Part shown: in pieces, positions 32,487-43,111 of the stretch
How positions within the stretch are numbered: the stretch's first letter is position 1
Layout of the letters: the number at the start of each line of letters is the position of its first letter
Origin: Plantago elongata
Taxonomy: Eukaryota; Streptophyta; Magnoliopsida; Lamiales; Plantaginaceae
Length of the DNA: 48,150 nt
Direction of reading: 5' to 3'
Assembly (NCBI GenBank): GCA_036897095.1
Contig: JAYMSP010000535.1
Coordinates: forward strand, 1-48,150
Position numbers and translations under genes: made by a program
The notes under the pieces: generated by a model
What the model was told of the DNA's origin: nothing
What the model saw: only the letters and a program-made list of their open reading frames with translations
The model's database searches: none

Positions 32487-34322
32487 TTAACGAGCTTTTA
32501 CTGGATTAATGACAGGGGAAACTTCCTCATCTTCAAACCTTGAAATCCATGCCTTTTCGTACATCTGAGGAGACGATTGAGTCAGAACACATAAGTTAAA
32601 CACGATCTCCCCCATTCTTGGTCTATCGGACGACTTCTCTGAAGTACAGGCTCTTCCCAAAATAGCCAAGCCCAAAGCATCATCAATAGGAAAACAGTTC
32701 TTCAACCTAGGATCCATCCATTTTATGAGCCTCTCTTTGCTTCGATCTTCTGTTTCTAGTATCATCTTTATTTCTTTCCACAGCATCACAGCTTCACCAT
32801 GTTCGTTTGTCACCATTGCCTTCTTCCCTGAAAGTAACTCCAACAGAACGACACCAAATGAAAAGACGTCAACATCTACATCTAGCATGATCGAGCAAGT
32901 AGATGGTCTCGCTGCAGAGAAATTGGAAATCTTAGCTTTAAAATTAGAATCAAGGAGTATATTGCTTGTTCTGATGTCTTTATGCACAACACTGGGTTGA
33001 CTATGCTCGTGCATGTACTGCAGACCATTCGCAACATCCAAGGCAATAAATAACCTCTGGCTCCAACTGAGTGTCTCAACTGTCACTGAAGGAGATGAAT
33101 CTTTAGGGAACAGCCACTTGTCCAGTGAACTATTGTCAGCATATTCATAAACTATGAAACAATAGCCATCATCATCATCTGAGGAGAATCCCATTAATTT
33201 GACCAAATTTGCATGGTTTATCCTCTGTAATATTTGGAGCTCCTCAGTTGCATCTCTAGTTCTCTTTACTGCAAACACTTGATCATCGATTGTGGCCTTG
33301 TAGACAGATCCGCCAATCTTGAACCGCTCACTGAAGTTCATAGTTGCCTTCTTGATCACGTGTGTGTCATACATAATCGGCTTCCCCAGATAACCAGATA
33401 GTCCAGGAAGTAACTTACCTTGCACAATCTTTGACTCCATGAATTCACCTTTACCCGTAGAAATAAGATCCTCCAATGAAGAACCATTACGGACCAAGAA
33501 TCTTCGTTTCTTGCGAAAATACGCTGCCAGGACAGAGACCACAATTATAAGAGCAAGAGTGACACTTAAAACTGATATAATAAGCCAGAGCTTATTGGAT
33601 TTATGGCGCGATGCCAGAAAAAAGAGCTGCTGCAAGAGAACTGGGGAATTTACAGGTATCAAAACCGGAAGGCAGACTGCATCAGTGAAGTTTCTGTTAT
33701 TGTTTTCAGTTACAATATCAGATTGTGATGCCTGAAACATATTACTCACTGGCAACAGATCATCATTGGGCTGCCATACATAAGTAATAAGGTACTTGAT
33801 TCCCCTATCAGTGTAAGACTTTCTGGGACACTTGCATAGCAGTGGAAAAACCGCAGTGTCTCCGACTGTTAAGTTGGTAGGATACATTGCTGGGTTCAAA
33901 TCCTCAACGAACATAAAATTCGTCAGGTTCTGGAAAGGCCCAATGGAAACTGAATAGAAGTTGTCTAATTCCTTGATTCGGTAAGTGACGTTAGAGAAGT
34001 AATGTGTACCATTACTAGTACACATGATCGGTATCAGTAACAGCTGATTTGGAGCCAGTGGAGAATCTTCGGATGCTAGATTTGTGGATGTTGATATACC
34101 CATTCTGCTTACCCCAAACAGATCGGATATGGTATCGAGATCCGCATAAGGTGAATGGACCCTGTATGAAACATATGTGGGGCATGAAGCCGGGGAATCT
34201 GGTGACTGTAAGAAGTCAGTGGTTGCAGTGTTGTTAGGGGGCTGACAAGAAACAAGATAGGATGCAAAGATGAGAAGAAGTGAAGATTTTATCACAAGGG
34301 AATTCAGAGATATAACTGCCAT
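32487..34322 (-). CDS. NFP: LysM receptor-like pseudokinase, NFP/NFR5/LYK10 type
   Basis: The product is 611 aa and intronless, as in this subfamily. Signal peptide is about residues 1-26. Three LysM domains follow, separated by cysteine motifs (C47, C101, C163-x-C165). A transmembrane helix is at about 245-268. The intracellular part keeps the NFP/NFR5 juxtamembrane YLGKPIMYD, beta-3 lysine K353, LVKLMG, GLQYMHEH and a catalytic loop H447-K448-D449. The DFG is replaced by N467-F468-S469, the activation loop is very short and the glycine-rich loop is degenerate (IGGSVYKA), which defines the inactive-kinase NFP group. Family role: plasma-membrane co-receptor for lipo-chitooligosaccharides in nodulation and mycorrhizal signalling; in tomato the orthologue is LYK10. 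Two ectodomain cysteines conserved in legumes are replaced, Q39 and S103. Other LYR members are less likely. Confidence 0.88.
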   Translation of the reverse strand: MAVISLNSLVIKSSLLLIFASYLVSCQPPNNTATTDFLQSPDSPASCPTYVSYRVHSPYADLDTISDLFGVSRMGISTSTNLASEDSPLAPNQLLLIPIMCTSNGTHYFSNVTYRIKELDNFYSVSIGPFQNLTNFMFVEDLNPAMYPTNLTVGDTAVFPLLCKCPRKSYTDRGIKYLITYVWQPNDDLLPVSNMFQASQSDIVTENNNRNFTDAVCLPVLIPVNSPVLLQQLFFLASRHKSNKLWLIISVLSVTLALIIVVSVLAAYFRKKRRFLVRNGSSLEDLISTGKGEFMESKIVQGKLLPGLSGYLGKPIMYDTHVIKKATMNFSERFKIGGSVYKATIDDQVFAVKRTRDATEELQILQRINHANLVKLMGFSSDDDDGYCFIVYEYADNSSLDKWLFPKDSSPSVTVETLSWSQRLFIALDVANGLQYMHEHSQPSVVHKDIRTSNILLDSNFKAKISNFSAARPSTCSIMLDVDVDVFSFGVVLLELLSGKKAMVTNEHGEAVMLWKEIKMILETEDRSKERLIKWMDPRLKNCFPIDDALGLAILGRACTSEKSSDRPRMGEIVFNLCVLTQSSPQMYEKAWISRFEDEEVSPVINPVKAR

Positions 34323-34362
34323 TTTCTTTGGTGTTCAAATCATAGCAACTTAGGTTGTAAAT

Positions 34363-34372
34363 CATATATACT
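34363..34372 (-). promoter_or_regulatory. Possible TATA box of the LysM receptor gene
   Basis: On the - strand agtatatatg lies about 40-50 bases upstream of the start codon at 34322. It is the only TATA-like sequence close to the gene, but it would give a very short leader. Confidence 0.35.
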
Positions 34373-34379
34373 GAAGGAA

Positions 34380-35480
34380 CTCTAAACTGAATAATATTTC
34401 ACTAAAGATTCACATAAAAGTCAAAGAAGGATGCTCGTTTATGCATATTAAACATTTTAGTACTTAATAATTCAAAACAAAAACTTAAAGAGGCTCTGTC
34501 CCCAGCTTTGGTTGCAATATCCTTCTTGTTCTTCTCTCTGTCTGATGATTGCATGTTCGCTAATTTATTAATGTTTATACAGTTATAAAATGCACATCGT
34601 CCAATAATATATCCAAACTAAACTATCATCAATTTGGACATTCTGAAAAGATACCCTTCCGGCCATCCTATTGAGAGTAGTTTAATGAAGGAGCCAAGTT
34701 CATACGGCTTAAAGTCGTATTTGCTTCTAACTTATATAGGAAGGGAACCAGCAAAAACATTAATCAACTGAGAGATGATGGCAACACTAACAAATTGATA
34801 TAAAGTGGCTTTTCCTAATAAAGAATACAAGGGGGCTGTAATACTCAAATACTAATAGTGATGGTTAAGGTTCTACTGAACCTACATGCACTTGATGAGT
34901 ATCCTTAAATCTAGCAAGATGGACACAATAATTCCCTTATTTTGTCCTTATGCTTGAGGATCAACAATACTTGACAAACTGAAGATGCTTGTACAATATT
35001 TATTCAAGTTTATAGTGATGTAACCAATAATGACCAGGTCCACTGATAATGAAATTTCTTGATGCCAGGTCTAATGAGAATGAATTTCGTGATACCAAGT
35101 CTAATGGGAAAGTAAATTGCTAATGTGAGCAAGATACACACACAGAAAATACATGTTCACACTAAATCACTGACAATTTTTTAAGATGAGATGCCGGAAA
35201 TATTCCACCTCTCGATCGACATACTTGTGTCAGTTTGAACATTTTGCACCAGATTGTTTATATAATTGCTGCACAATTTTCTTGATCCTGGTTTAAAAAA
35301 AATTCCAGAGCCTTACATGTGGAACACATTTTTAGAAGAAATTTGACACTGAATTACCTCTAACTCACTCAGATGCAATAGCTGAGAGACAAATATTAGT
35401 AGCAAACAAATTTATAAGATTCAAAACAAGTTTAAATTATCAAATAACAGTAGTCAAAGGTAATAGAAAATCACCAAAAA
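34380..35480. other. Spacer between the LysM receptor promoter and the PPR 3' end
   Basis: No open frame or RNA gene is recognised. It must contain the promoter of the LysM receptor gene and the 3'UTR of the PPR gene, both transcribed leftward. At 35030-35110 a phrase (ccaggtctaatgagaatgaa / ccaagtctaatgggaaagta) recurs imperfectly. Confidence 0.45.
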
Positions 35481-35484
35481 GTCT

Positions 35485-37521
35485 TTAGATGCTGGAGCTG
35501 GACATGCTTGAACAAACAGGAACTTCCAAATTTCTGTCTACTGAAGTATGACATGACGGTGTGCTAAAACTACCGGAGTATATTCTGCACACCTTCATAA
35601 GATCTGCAGAGCTAACTGTATATAAGTGACCTGGTGAAGCAAGAGGCATGTTTTCTTCAATTCCCTCGGACATCTCTTCTACTTTAGCCACTTCCCTGAA
35701 CTTACCTTCCTTCCATAGACTTTTTACAAGAAATTCTTTCGTTTTGGCATCAGGAACTAACCCTGAATTGCTCATGTCCTCAAAAGTCCTGAATGCAAGG
35801 GCAGCTCTTTCACACTTGCAATATGCACACATGAGAATCTTGTACATGAATGCATCAGGCTCCAAAGCACTTTGTTTCACCAGACCCAGTAGTCTCTGAA
35901 CAGTTTTAATATCTCCCTGAAGTGCGTAATGATGCATTAATCCGGAAAAAGTCTGTAAATCAGGACAAACCCCGAGCAAAATCATTTCATCAAGATATTC
36001 CAACGCTTCATCATTCATTTGACATTTAGTTAATGTTCTTAAGAGAGATGAATACAATATTAGCATGCTGTTTTTTGACAAAAGACCACATATTGTCTTG
36101 ACATTCTGGAAAACGTTCAAAGCTGCATTGCCTTTCCCTGAAAAACCATAATAATCAATAATTAGTCTAACTGTGCTGAATGACAGCCGCATACCCTCGT
36201 GTTTAATCTTAAACAGGAGCTGATCAACTAATTGCATGTGTCCACCCCGAGACAACTTGGTTATCATCATTGATATTGTGTAAATATCATGTATATAACC
36301 AGGCTGATGGGCAACCCAGCAGAAGAACAACCACGCCGTTTCAGGTGAACGAAAACTCCGAATTAACTTGCAAGCCAAACGACCCGTCCACACAAACTTT
36401 GCCTGTTCTAGTGCAGCCACTTCTTCGAGCTCCCAATCCTTCAAGGCATTCGCCAAAGCAGCTGGATCCAACCATGGCTTTAATAGGACTTCTTCATTTC
36501 TATCTTCATGAACACAGTCAGCATCTTCACTAACATCAGCATCATCAATATCATCCTCATTGCTAGCAACGGAATAACTGATACTTTTTATTCTCTCATC
36601 TGGTAGCATTTCATATATTAACTCTTCCGTCTCATCAACATATCCTGCTTCTCTCATTTTCTCCAATGTAAGTCGCATTGCTCGGCCAGGCAATATCCCA
36701 TCAGCTCTCATCTCATTAAGCAAGCTATTGACAACGTCTAACTTTTCAACACCAATAAAAGCCTCCACCAAAACTGCATATAGCTTAAACGCACGCTTAA
36801 CTCTCATCCCTGGTAACATCTGGAAGACCTCTAGGGCGGAGTCCAATTTCTGACAATTTACCAGGTGCTCAATGACAATCATGCAAGTCTTGTAATTTGG
36901 CAGTGCCCCTCCCTCAACCAACCCATGGAACAACTTCACAGCCTCTTCATCCATGCCCTTGTCAACATAAAGCTTCATTAAAATATTATACGATTGTGTA
37001 CATGGAGGTTTGCCAAGCACTCCCATCCACTCACCCCAAACAAACTTAACCTCATGAAGATCACCTGCAGCTGCGTACCACCTCATACGATCCATAAAAC
37101 TGACACGCGGCACTTTTTCAAACTGCAGTTCATTGATGGCATCAATCAATTTCCGAAGCTTACCAGTCTGGCCTGATTTGGCAAGAATTTTTGCTAGTGC
37201 GTAAAGTGTATGCTTGGTATGAGAAAAATGTGGAATCTTCTTAAGAGTTTCGGCCAAAGAGAGAGCTGAACTGGGGGAGGGAGCTGCACGTAACGCATTA
37301 GCAACTACAAAGGAGTCCAATGAGGGAGTGTTTAAAAGGGTCACAAGATCAGTTTCGGATGCATTTGATCGAAGACACAGCCTTATTGAATCAATGAGCT
37401 TTGCTCTTTGCAGATACAGCGAAACCTTGTTCACTTTCCGGGTGGTCTGATGAAAATGACAGGCTTTCGGAGTAAAATATTTGACGATTGTGTTCATGGG
37501 GTATACTCTACGTGTATACAT
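35485..37521 (-). CDS. P-class pentatricopeptide repeat protein
   Basis: The product is 678 aa and intronless. The N-terminus is basic and Ser/Thr-rich, consistent with mitochondrial (or plastid) import. A second in-frame Met at residue 9 is an alternative start. Recognisable PPR units include CTQSYNILMKLYVDKGMDEE, YKTCMIVIEHLVNCQKLDSA and FKLYAVLVEAFIGVEKLDVV in a first block. After an acidic linker come IYTISMMITKLSRGGHMQLV, YSSLLRTLTKCQMNDEALEY, LQTFSGLMHHYALQGDIKTV and FMYKILMCAYCKCERAALAF. No E, E+ or DYW extension is seen, so it is P-class, the type that binds organellar RNA for stability, splicing or translation. From memory the nearest Arabidopsis protein may be At5g66631. The RNA target is unknown. 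Confidence 0.88.
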   Translation of the reverse strand: MYTRRVYPMNTIVKYFTPKACHFHQTTRKVNKVSLYLQRAKLIDSIRLCLRSNASETDLVTLLNTPSLDSFVVANALRAAPSPSSALSLAETLKKIPHFSHTKHTLYALAKILAKSGQTGKLRKLIDAINELQFEKVPRVSFMDRMRWYAAAGDLHEVKFVWGEWMGVLGKPPCTQSYNILMKLYVDKGMDEEAVKLFHGLVEGGALPNYKTCMIVIEHLVNCQKLDSALEVFQMLPGMRVKRAFKLYAVLVEAFIGVEKLDVVNSLLNEMRADGILPGRAMRLTLEKMREAGYVDETEELIYEMLPDERIKSISYSVASNEDDIDDADVSEDADCVHEDRNEEVLLKPWLDPAALANALKDWELEEVAALEQAKFVWTGRLACKLIRSFRSPETAWLFFCWVAHQPGYIHDIYTISMMITKLSRGGHMQLVDQLLFKIKHEGMRLSFSTVRLIIDYYGFSGKGNAALNVFQNVKTICGLLSKNSMLILYSSLLRTLTKCQMNDEALEYLDEMILLGVCPDLQTFSGLMHHYALQGDIKTVQRLLGLVKQSALEPDAFMYKILMCAYCKCERAALAFRTFEDMSNSGLVPDAKTKEFLVKSLWKEGKFREVAKVEEMSEGIEENMPLASPGHLYTVSSADLMKVCRIYSGSFSTPSCHTSVDRNLEVPVCSSMSSSSI

Positions 37522-37787
37522 AACTCAATTACTGAAATTGAAAGTGTGATACCTCTGTTGGGATTAATGTCGAACAGGTTGTGTGCAGGGATAATAACCG
37601 CAATAACTTCACTCCAAATCGATGTTTAACAAATTCTCTCCATTTACTTGCTTGCTTAAAGTTACTTCCAAGCCTAGTAGTTACTGATCATCGTGTGTAG
37701 GAATATTAAGGTATAGAATTTGGCGATCAAATTCAGGTTCTGTAATGGAGGGAAAAAAGGGGAATGATGAAGATCGAGAGAATCTTT

Positions 37788-37873
37788 TGGGCCATCCAAA
37801 CTAGATAAGGCCTTAGATTAATCTGGCCCGTTAAAGTTTTATAAGCCCATTTGAGATAGTATGTCGAAGCCCA
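37788..37873 (-). promoter_or_regulatory. Site II-like motif cluster upstream of the PPR gene
   Basis: TGGGCC at 37788-37793 and two AGCCCA motifs at 37854-37859 and 37868-37873 (TGGGCT on the gene strand) lie 270-350 bases upstream of the PPR start codon. TCP-bound site II elements of this type are common in promoters of nuclear genes for organelle proteins. Assigned by motif only. Confidence 0.4.
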
Positions 37874-37899
37874 TTTTCATATTGGACTCATCTTAACCA

Positions 37900-39510
37900 G
37901 TTTCATGTTTTTCTTTTTTTTTAAAACAAACGATTAGTTATTAAACATTATCAAAATTCAATTTCATGTTATTTATAATAGTAAGTCTGTAAGTGCACCT
38001 GCAACATCTAACATTCCCTAATCACTAATCTGTAGTCTCTTGGCCATTGTTTTACAACTGAATTATTTGAAAAATGATGATTATAAATTTATAATGATTG
38101 AATAAGATTAATATTGTGAATTAATTCTGATACGAGGCGTTTTATTTCGTCTTCGATGTGGAGTAGTAGCATTTTCTAATAATGGCATGTTGTCAAGACA
38201 TCCTGCGACATTTCACTCAAAAAGTCACACCCGGCTTTACGGGATTCCCTTCAATGAGCTCTCGAGCAATATGGCATGCTAGCTCAGCTCCAATGACTAA
38301 TATGGTGTAACTAACCCCAAGCAGTCAAGCTATAAAGCAATTTAATTTTGATCTTAACAGTTAATGAGATATTTTGTCATACGCTAAATGATTCAATTCA
38401 TCTCTACAGCACTTTGGACTCCTAAACGCACCGCCAGCTGGTCTTTCATGTACATATGCCTCTCACATCACACGTGTCACGTCGCGATAGCCGGTAACCC
38501 CTCCTGGACCACCTCTCCCACATGGACGCGGCCATCCCTTGCCGGCCGCGCGCCATCTCAAGCCGGTGGAGGACCACCTTGGGTCATGGGATGATCATAT
38601 ATTATCACAATATCTATATCAACAGTAATGCAATGTTAATTTGCTTCTCGCAAGTGTTGCTACCTGCTCCTTGCCTTTCAATTATTTCACGTCCTTTTCC
38701 TTTTTTGGGCCCATTTAAACTTTGTCCATATGAACCAACCAGTTCATCCCTTTTCCTTTTCTCTAATTAGTTACATACCCCTTTTACAATTTAAGTTATA
38801 AGGTCAAACAAAAAAGAAACTCTTTTGCCTGAGATAACATATGGATGATTTGTAATGAAATATCAATCGCAGCTAAACACCACATTTAACTTCGACAGGA
38901 GAGCTATATCACCTGTTCGAATAGAATCAATGTATTGTGTTGCAATGAGATTAGGTTGAAATTATACATGATCGCGCGAGTTATGAAAAGTGATTGAATA
39001 GCGCGCAGTTAATAATGAATGATCAGAAGGAATAATCTTAGGGAAATTGTGGAGCCATGCTACCATGAGAATGTTGGTCCTTAAAGTGATCGATCAGAAA
39101 AGAAAGGGACAACAATTGAGAAGGACATTACTCTTTGGCTTCCATAAAAAAATTGCAGTAAAGCATGGTCTGGTGTGGCTCATTGTTGACCTATTATGTG
39201 TTGTGTAACTAATGTGAAATTTTAGAATCAATTTGAAAATCTAGGTAGTATTAACAGGTAGGTATGTATATATATACACACTACTGTTTTTTTCTCAGCT
39301 CCTGTCAAGTTTTTGTGCATGGTGCCAAAACCGGTCTCTGCTAGCTAATTAGCTTAGATCTCTTTGACAGTGAAGTCTGAAAATGATGGCCATTTTTCAA
39401 ATAGGTGTTAATATTTTCTAGTGTTGTTTGAGTTGGGATCCTTTACCAAGTACCAACTATGCTTAATTTACTAAGAAAATGTATAACATATAAAAAGAAT
39501 ATCAGGGTGT
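37900..39510. other. Intergenic region with a GC-rich patch
   Basis: No gene recognised. Positions 38455-38590 are markedly GC- and CpG-rich within AT-rich DNA, with ACGT cores near 38470 and tandem CGGCC/GCCGG words. A 68-codon frame crosses the patch but looks like a by-product of composition. Confidence 0.45.
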
Positions 39511-39527
39511 GAGATTATAGAAGTGTG

Positions 39528-39678
39528 TCAACGAGGACTAGTTCATTTGACTAGGTTGAGGTGTCATGATTAGAGAGGTCATGGGTTCAATTTCAATCAA
39601 AGTGAATTTGTGTTCGAGTGTATACTAACATTCTAATAGATTTATAGTGATATTCTAAAAGAAATATATATATATATA
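39528..39678 (+). mobile_element. tRNA-derived SINE with 12-bp target-site duplication
   Basis: An A-box-like tagttcatttg (39539-39549) and a B-box-like ggttcaatttc (39584-39594) have the spacing of an internal pol III promoter. The tail is a (TA)n run. The 12 bases tatagaagtgtg occur directly before the element (39516-39527) and directly after it (39679-39690), a clear target-site duplication from target-primed reverse transcription. Total length is about 151 bp. Confidence 0.8.
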
Positions 39679-39699
39679 TATAGAAGTGTGAAATTGTAT

Positions 39700-42600
39700 A
39701 ATTGAATTTTTTTGAGAGAGTAACTCATAATTGGAAGTAGCTAATTAACACTCATGAAATCTAATTTTAGCATTTTGTTGATGCATCAGATCTTGTTATA
39801 AGTTGATTGTCCTCTCTTGGAGAAAAGGGAATTGATAGTATGTACAATTCATCATTGAACAACAGGAAACGCATATATGTAAGATTGTGACACACGAACA
39901 TCATGATATATAGTAAGGTCTTCATTGTTCAACTTCACTTGGATCTTTAAGTACTTGATAGATATAGCAAGGTACAAACGATGTTTACTTGTCTTGTAAT
40001 TGTAATCGTCATGATTGACTCCAAGTGATATAAAATATATCCGCATTTAACTTGAATGTCATTTCTAATAATTGTGTAATTAATATTGTTGTTATCGGAA
40101 ATGGTTAAAATCGGTTTTTGGACCGGTCCTAAACCTACTCGGTTCTGGAAATTTAAATATTTCAATTTTTCAGTGTGGTTCGGTCAAAATCTTATAGAAC
40201 GGGCCGGGCTAATATAACCGATCGAGCGGATTTACTCACAGATCCATACTCTGATGTTGTATGTATGTGATTCTTTCGACAATTGAACTCGATTTGGATC
40301 TATATTCGATTAAGTCCCGAACTAACTGAAATTCGGTTCGCAAACCATGCAAATTTCAAATTTTAAATTTTTAGAGTTCGAACAGGTTCTGGCCTGATAT
40401 TCAATCCCACCGTGAACCATCACGTCACATAAAACCTAACTTATACGTAAACGCGTTGTTCGAAGAATAAATTGATCAATATCAAAACTGTATATAATTG
40501 ATTAAATAACACATATGGCGTTTAATTCTTGGCCACTAATAAACAAAATCTAAAACTCGTGTGACATGAATGGAACCTTTGAAATAAACCACATCTACTA
40601 GTCACTATCTTATGAGTTATATATATCATATTTTCCAATATTTTTACATACTTTTAATTAATCTTATGAAAGTTCAACTTTTTCGACCGATGAACGAGGA
40701 AACTGAAATAATAAACAAACATCAATATTGTAATGTTAGGTGGGTGAAGTCACAGTCTTAAATACTAAGTAAAATATTGCAAGGTTTATTTCTCCACTGT
40801 TGCTTAGATACCATTCATATTATCTCTTGGCCCCGCTTAAATTGTTTGTTAATGTTTAACATCATTAGGTAAAAGGTACCTTTTTCTAATAAAATTGTGT
40901 TATACTTTTTAAGTTGATATACATATTAACAAGCTATCATCATATTATTGGCCATTGGATCTTACACTTGACTAGTCCTTTTTACTTGGGTAACACTTCC
41001 ATAACCTAATGTTACCACTAGACATTCAAAGGTCAATGGTTCACATATACACTTCATGCACCAACTTGAGCTTTCTATTCTCTACTATATTCTTCATAAA
41101 AAATACTAACAGAATTATATCTCTCATCCACCTAATATATTAAAACAATTCTTTACAATCAATCAATGTAACATATATTAGGTGACTGATTGGTATAAAA
41201 TTCAATTGAAATTAAATTCTTTTATATACAAAATATTCAATTTGAGTGAGAAGATGGTCAATCCGATGATATGATGCAAATCCATTTTCAATTGTTCTAC
41301 ACCTATATGGTAACGTCTTCTTCTTAGGTAATTCATTTGCTAACAAAATACACAAAATGATTTTGACCTTAGACACCAAAAATAGGGATTTTTTTTTTAT
41401 CATGATTATAGCATTTCTAAAAGAGGACTTTCAAATTGTTATGTAGTTTCAACTTCATTACAACTTGGGTGAGGATTGTAATTTTTGGACGTAAACGTGG
41501 TATCAAAGATTGTAAGGATACAAGTAGTTTGCACTTTGCACGATTTATATCAGCCATATAAATTAAGAGGACAAATATTTTTGTGGGAGTCAATTTGTTA
41601 TATGTGTGAGGGAAAATCACTTGCACTGTGTGGTAATCATGATAGCATGATTAGCATTCCTCAATTTTTAATAATGGACTAAAGACTCTAAATTAGACTT
41701 CCGGAGATAAGACTTGAGAGAGACTTTTCTACCACAATAATTAATGCCTTTATTTATCTTTAAGCTAAGTAGGTCCCTTTTTGTCTTATCAGTTTTAGAG
41801 ATATAAAGTGAAAATAATTTTTATGTATATACGGGTTTTATATTTATTGATGATTTTTTATATATTGAAGTAATTTATAAAGTTGAAAAGTATTTATAAG
41901 AAATTTATAGAATGTTGACATTGGGTTGGATCAAAGTGTATAGTAATCGCATTTAAATAACCATGTTAAGTTAATTAATAGATATTTCACCCATATAATA
42001 TTGAGGTAACATTTATTTGTGAACATTATAAGATTGGTGATTAATGAGAAATTGAGTTTAAAAATGTTCCCTTAGGTTCGGTAGTTTACACTAACAAGAT
42101 CCAATGTGTGGCCAAAACATTCTTGCTTTTGACATGACAGAGATCTCATCAGCACTTAGTATAAAATTGCAGTCTTTTCATGAATGTAACTCAAAAGATT
42201 CTAATGCAATCTGACAAGAATTGATGTAACATATATTGTTTCCTTATATTAATTGAATTCCCCTGTACTTTGCAAATTCTAAAACATGCATCATGTTATA
42301 ATTTATAGTGGTCACAGAAGATGTTTAATTAGTGTAATATTAGCAGTCTATTGATCATTAAATACAAATTGCTTGTTATGTTTTCACTGTATTGGAGATG
42401 AGCTGACATCTTGATAAAAAAAGTAAAGTATGGCTTTTGTGACTTCTAAAGATAAATTGAGATATAAATGGCAAAAGCCTAATTAATTTTTAATGTTGGT
42501 TAAAATTCTGTGGAAATTATCCTCATGAGAGTGATGTCTCAAGTGGGATTGTGGTCACAAAATGAGAAAGCTAGTTATCTGAATTAAGTGTTGAAAAATT

Positions 42601-42840
42601 AAAGCTGGAATAAAAGGTGAATAGCATCCCGAAAAGGAAAGGGAATACTCTGGTTAGTGTCAAACGACAAAACAAAAGTTCACAAATGTCCAATTATAAT
42701 TCCATTTTCATCTTTTACTTTTAAGAGTGTGTTACTCTCAGTGAATTTTTAAAAAAATTATATCGTAAATTGATACATGTTAATTCTATATAAAACATAA
42801 TGACTATGTATATTTTTATATTTTACAATGGCTACTTATT
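39700..42840. other. AT-rich gene-free region
   Basis: No protein or RNA gene recognised. It contains a degraded inverted-repeat element at about 40095-40425. Short frames at 39852-40165 and 41212-41682 have no family resemblance. Confidence 0.45.
40095..40425. mobile_element. Degraded inverted-repeat element (ACCGG/GGTTCGG-type)
   Basis: The left arm (aacctactcggttctgg, then aaatttaaatatttc, then gtggttcggtcaaaat) roughly matches the reverse complement of the right arm (aacctgttcg, then aaatttaaaatttg, then ggtttgcgaaccgaat). Sequences rich in accggt and ggttcgg of this kind are common non-autonomous elements in dicot genomes. The arms are divergent and the ends are approximate. Confidence 0.4.
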
Positions 42841-42847
42841 TAGAATA

Positions 42848-43111
42848 TATACTCCGATCATTTTTTTGTTTCGATTTGGTGATTTATTACACACGCACAA
42901 AGTATTTCACGCGTTCGATATAATGACTTTGTATTTTTCGAAATTTTCATTTTTTAAATTTTTCTTTCAAAATAATTTTCGATTGAATCACGATATTGAC
43001 ATGTTTCAATCGCTTAAGATACTTTCGACGCTTGAGGCACTTTCGACGTGTGAAATACTCCCGACTCGTATAGTAAATCACCAAATTGAACCAAAAAAAT
43101 GATTGGGGTAT
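42848..43111. mobile_element. Tc1/mariner-like MITE
   Basis: The left terminus ctccgatcatttttttgttt and the reverse complement of the right terminus ccccaatcatttttttggtt continue with atttggtgattta on both sides, an inverted repeat of about 38 bases with few mismatches. TATA abuts both ends, consistent with a TA target duplication. About 260 bp, noncoding; open frames crossing it on both strands are accidental. Confidence 0.7.

Noticed and set aside
38388..38594. 68-codon frame through the GC-rich patch
   Set aside because: The protein has no known motif and its Pro/Trp/Ser bias follows from base composition; the patch itself is reported as a finding.
42800..43102. 100-codon + strand frame and the opposing - strand frame
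   Set aside because: Both run across the inverted repeats of a MITE and owe their length to its AT-rich sequence.
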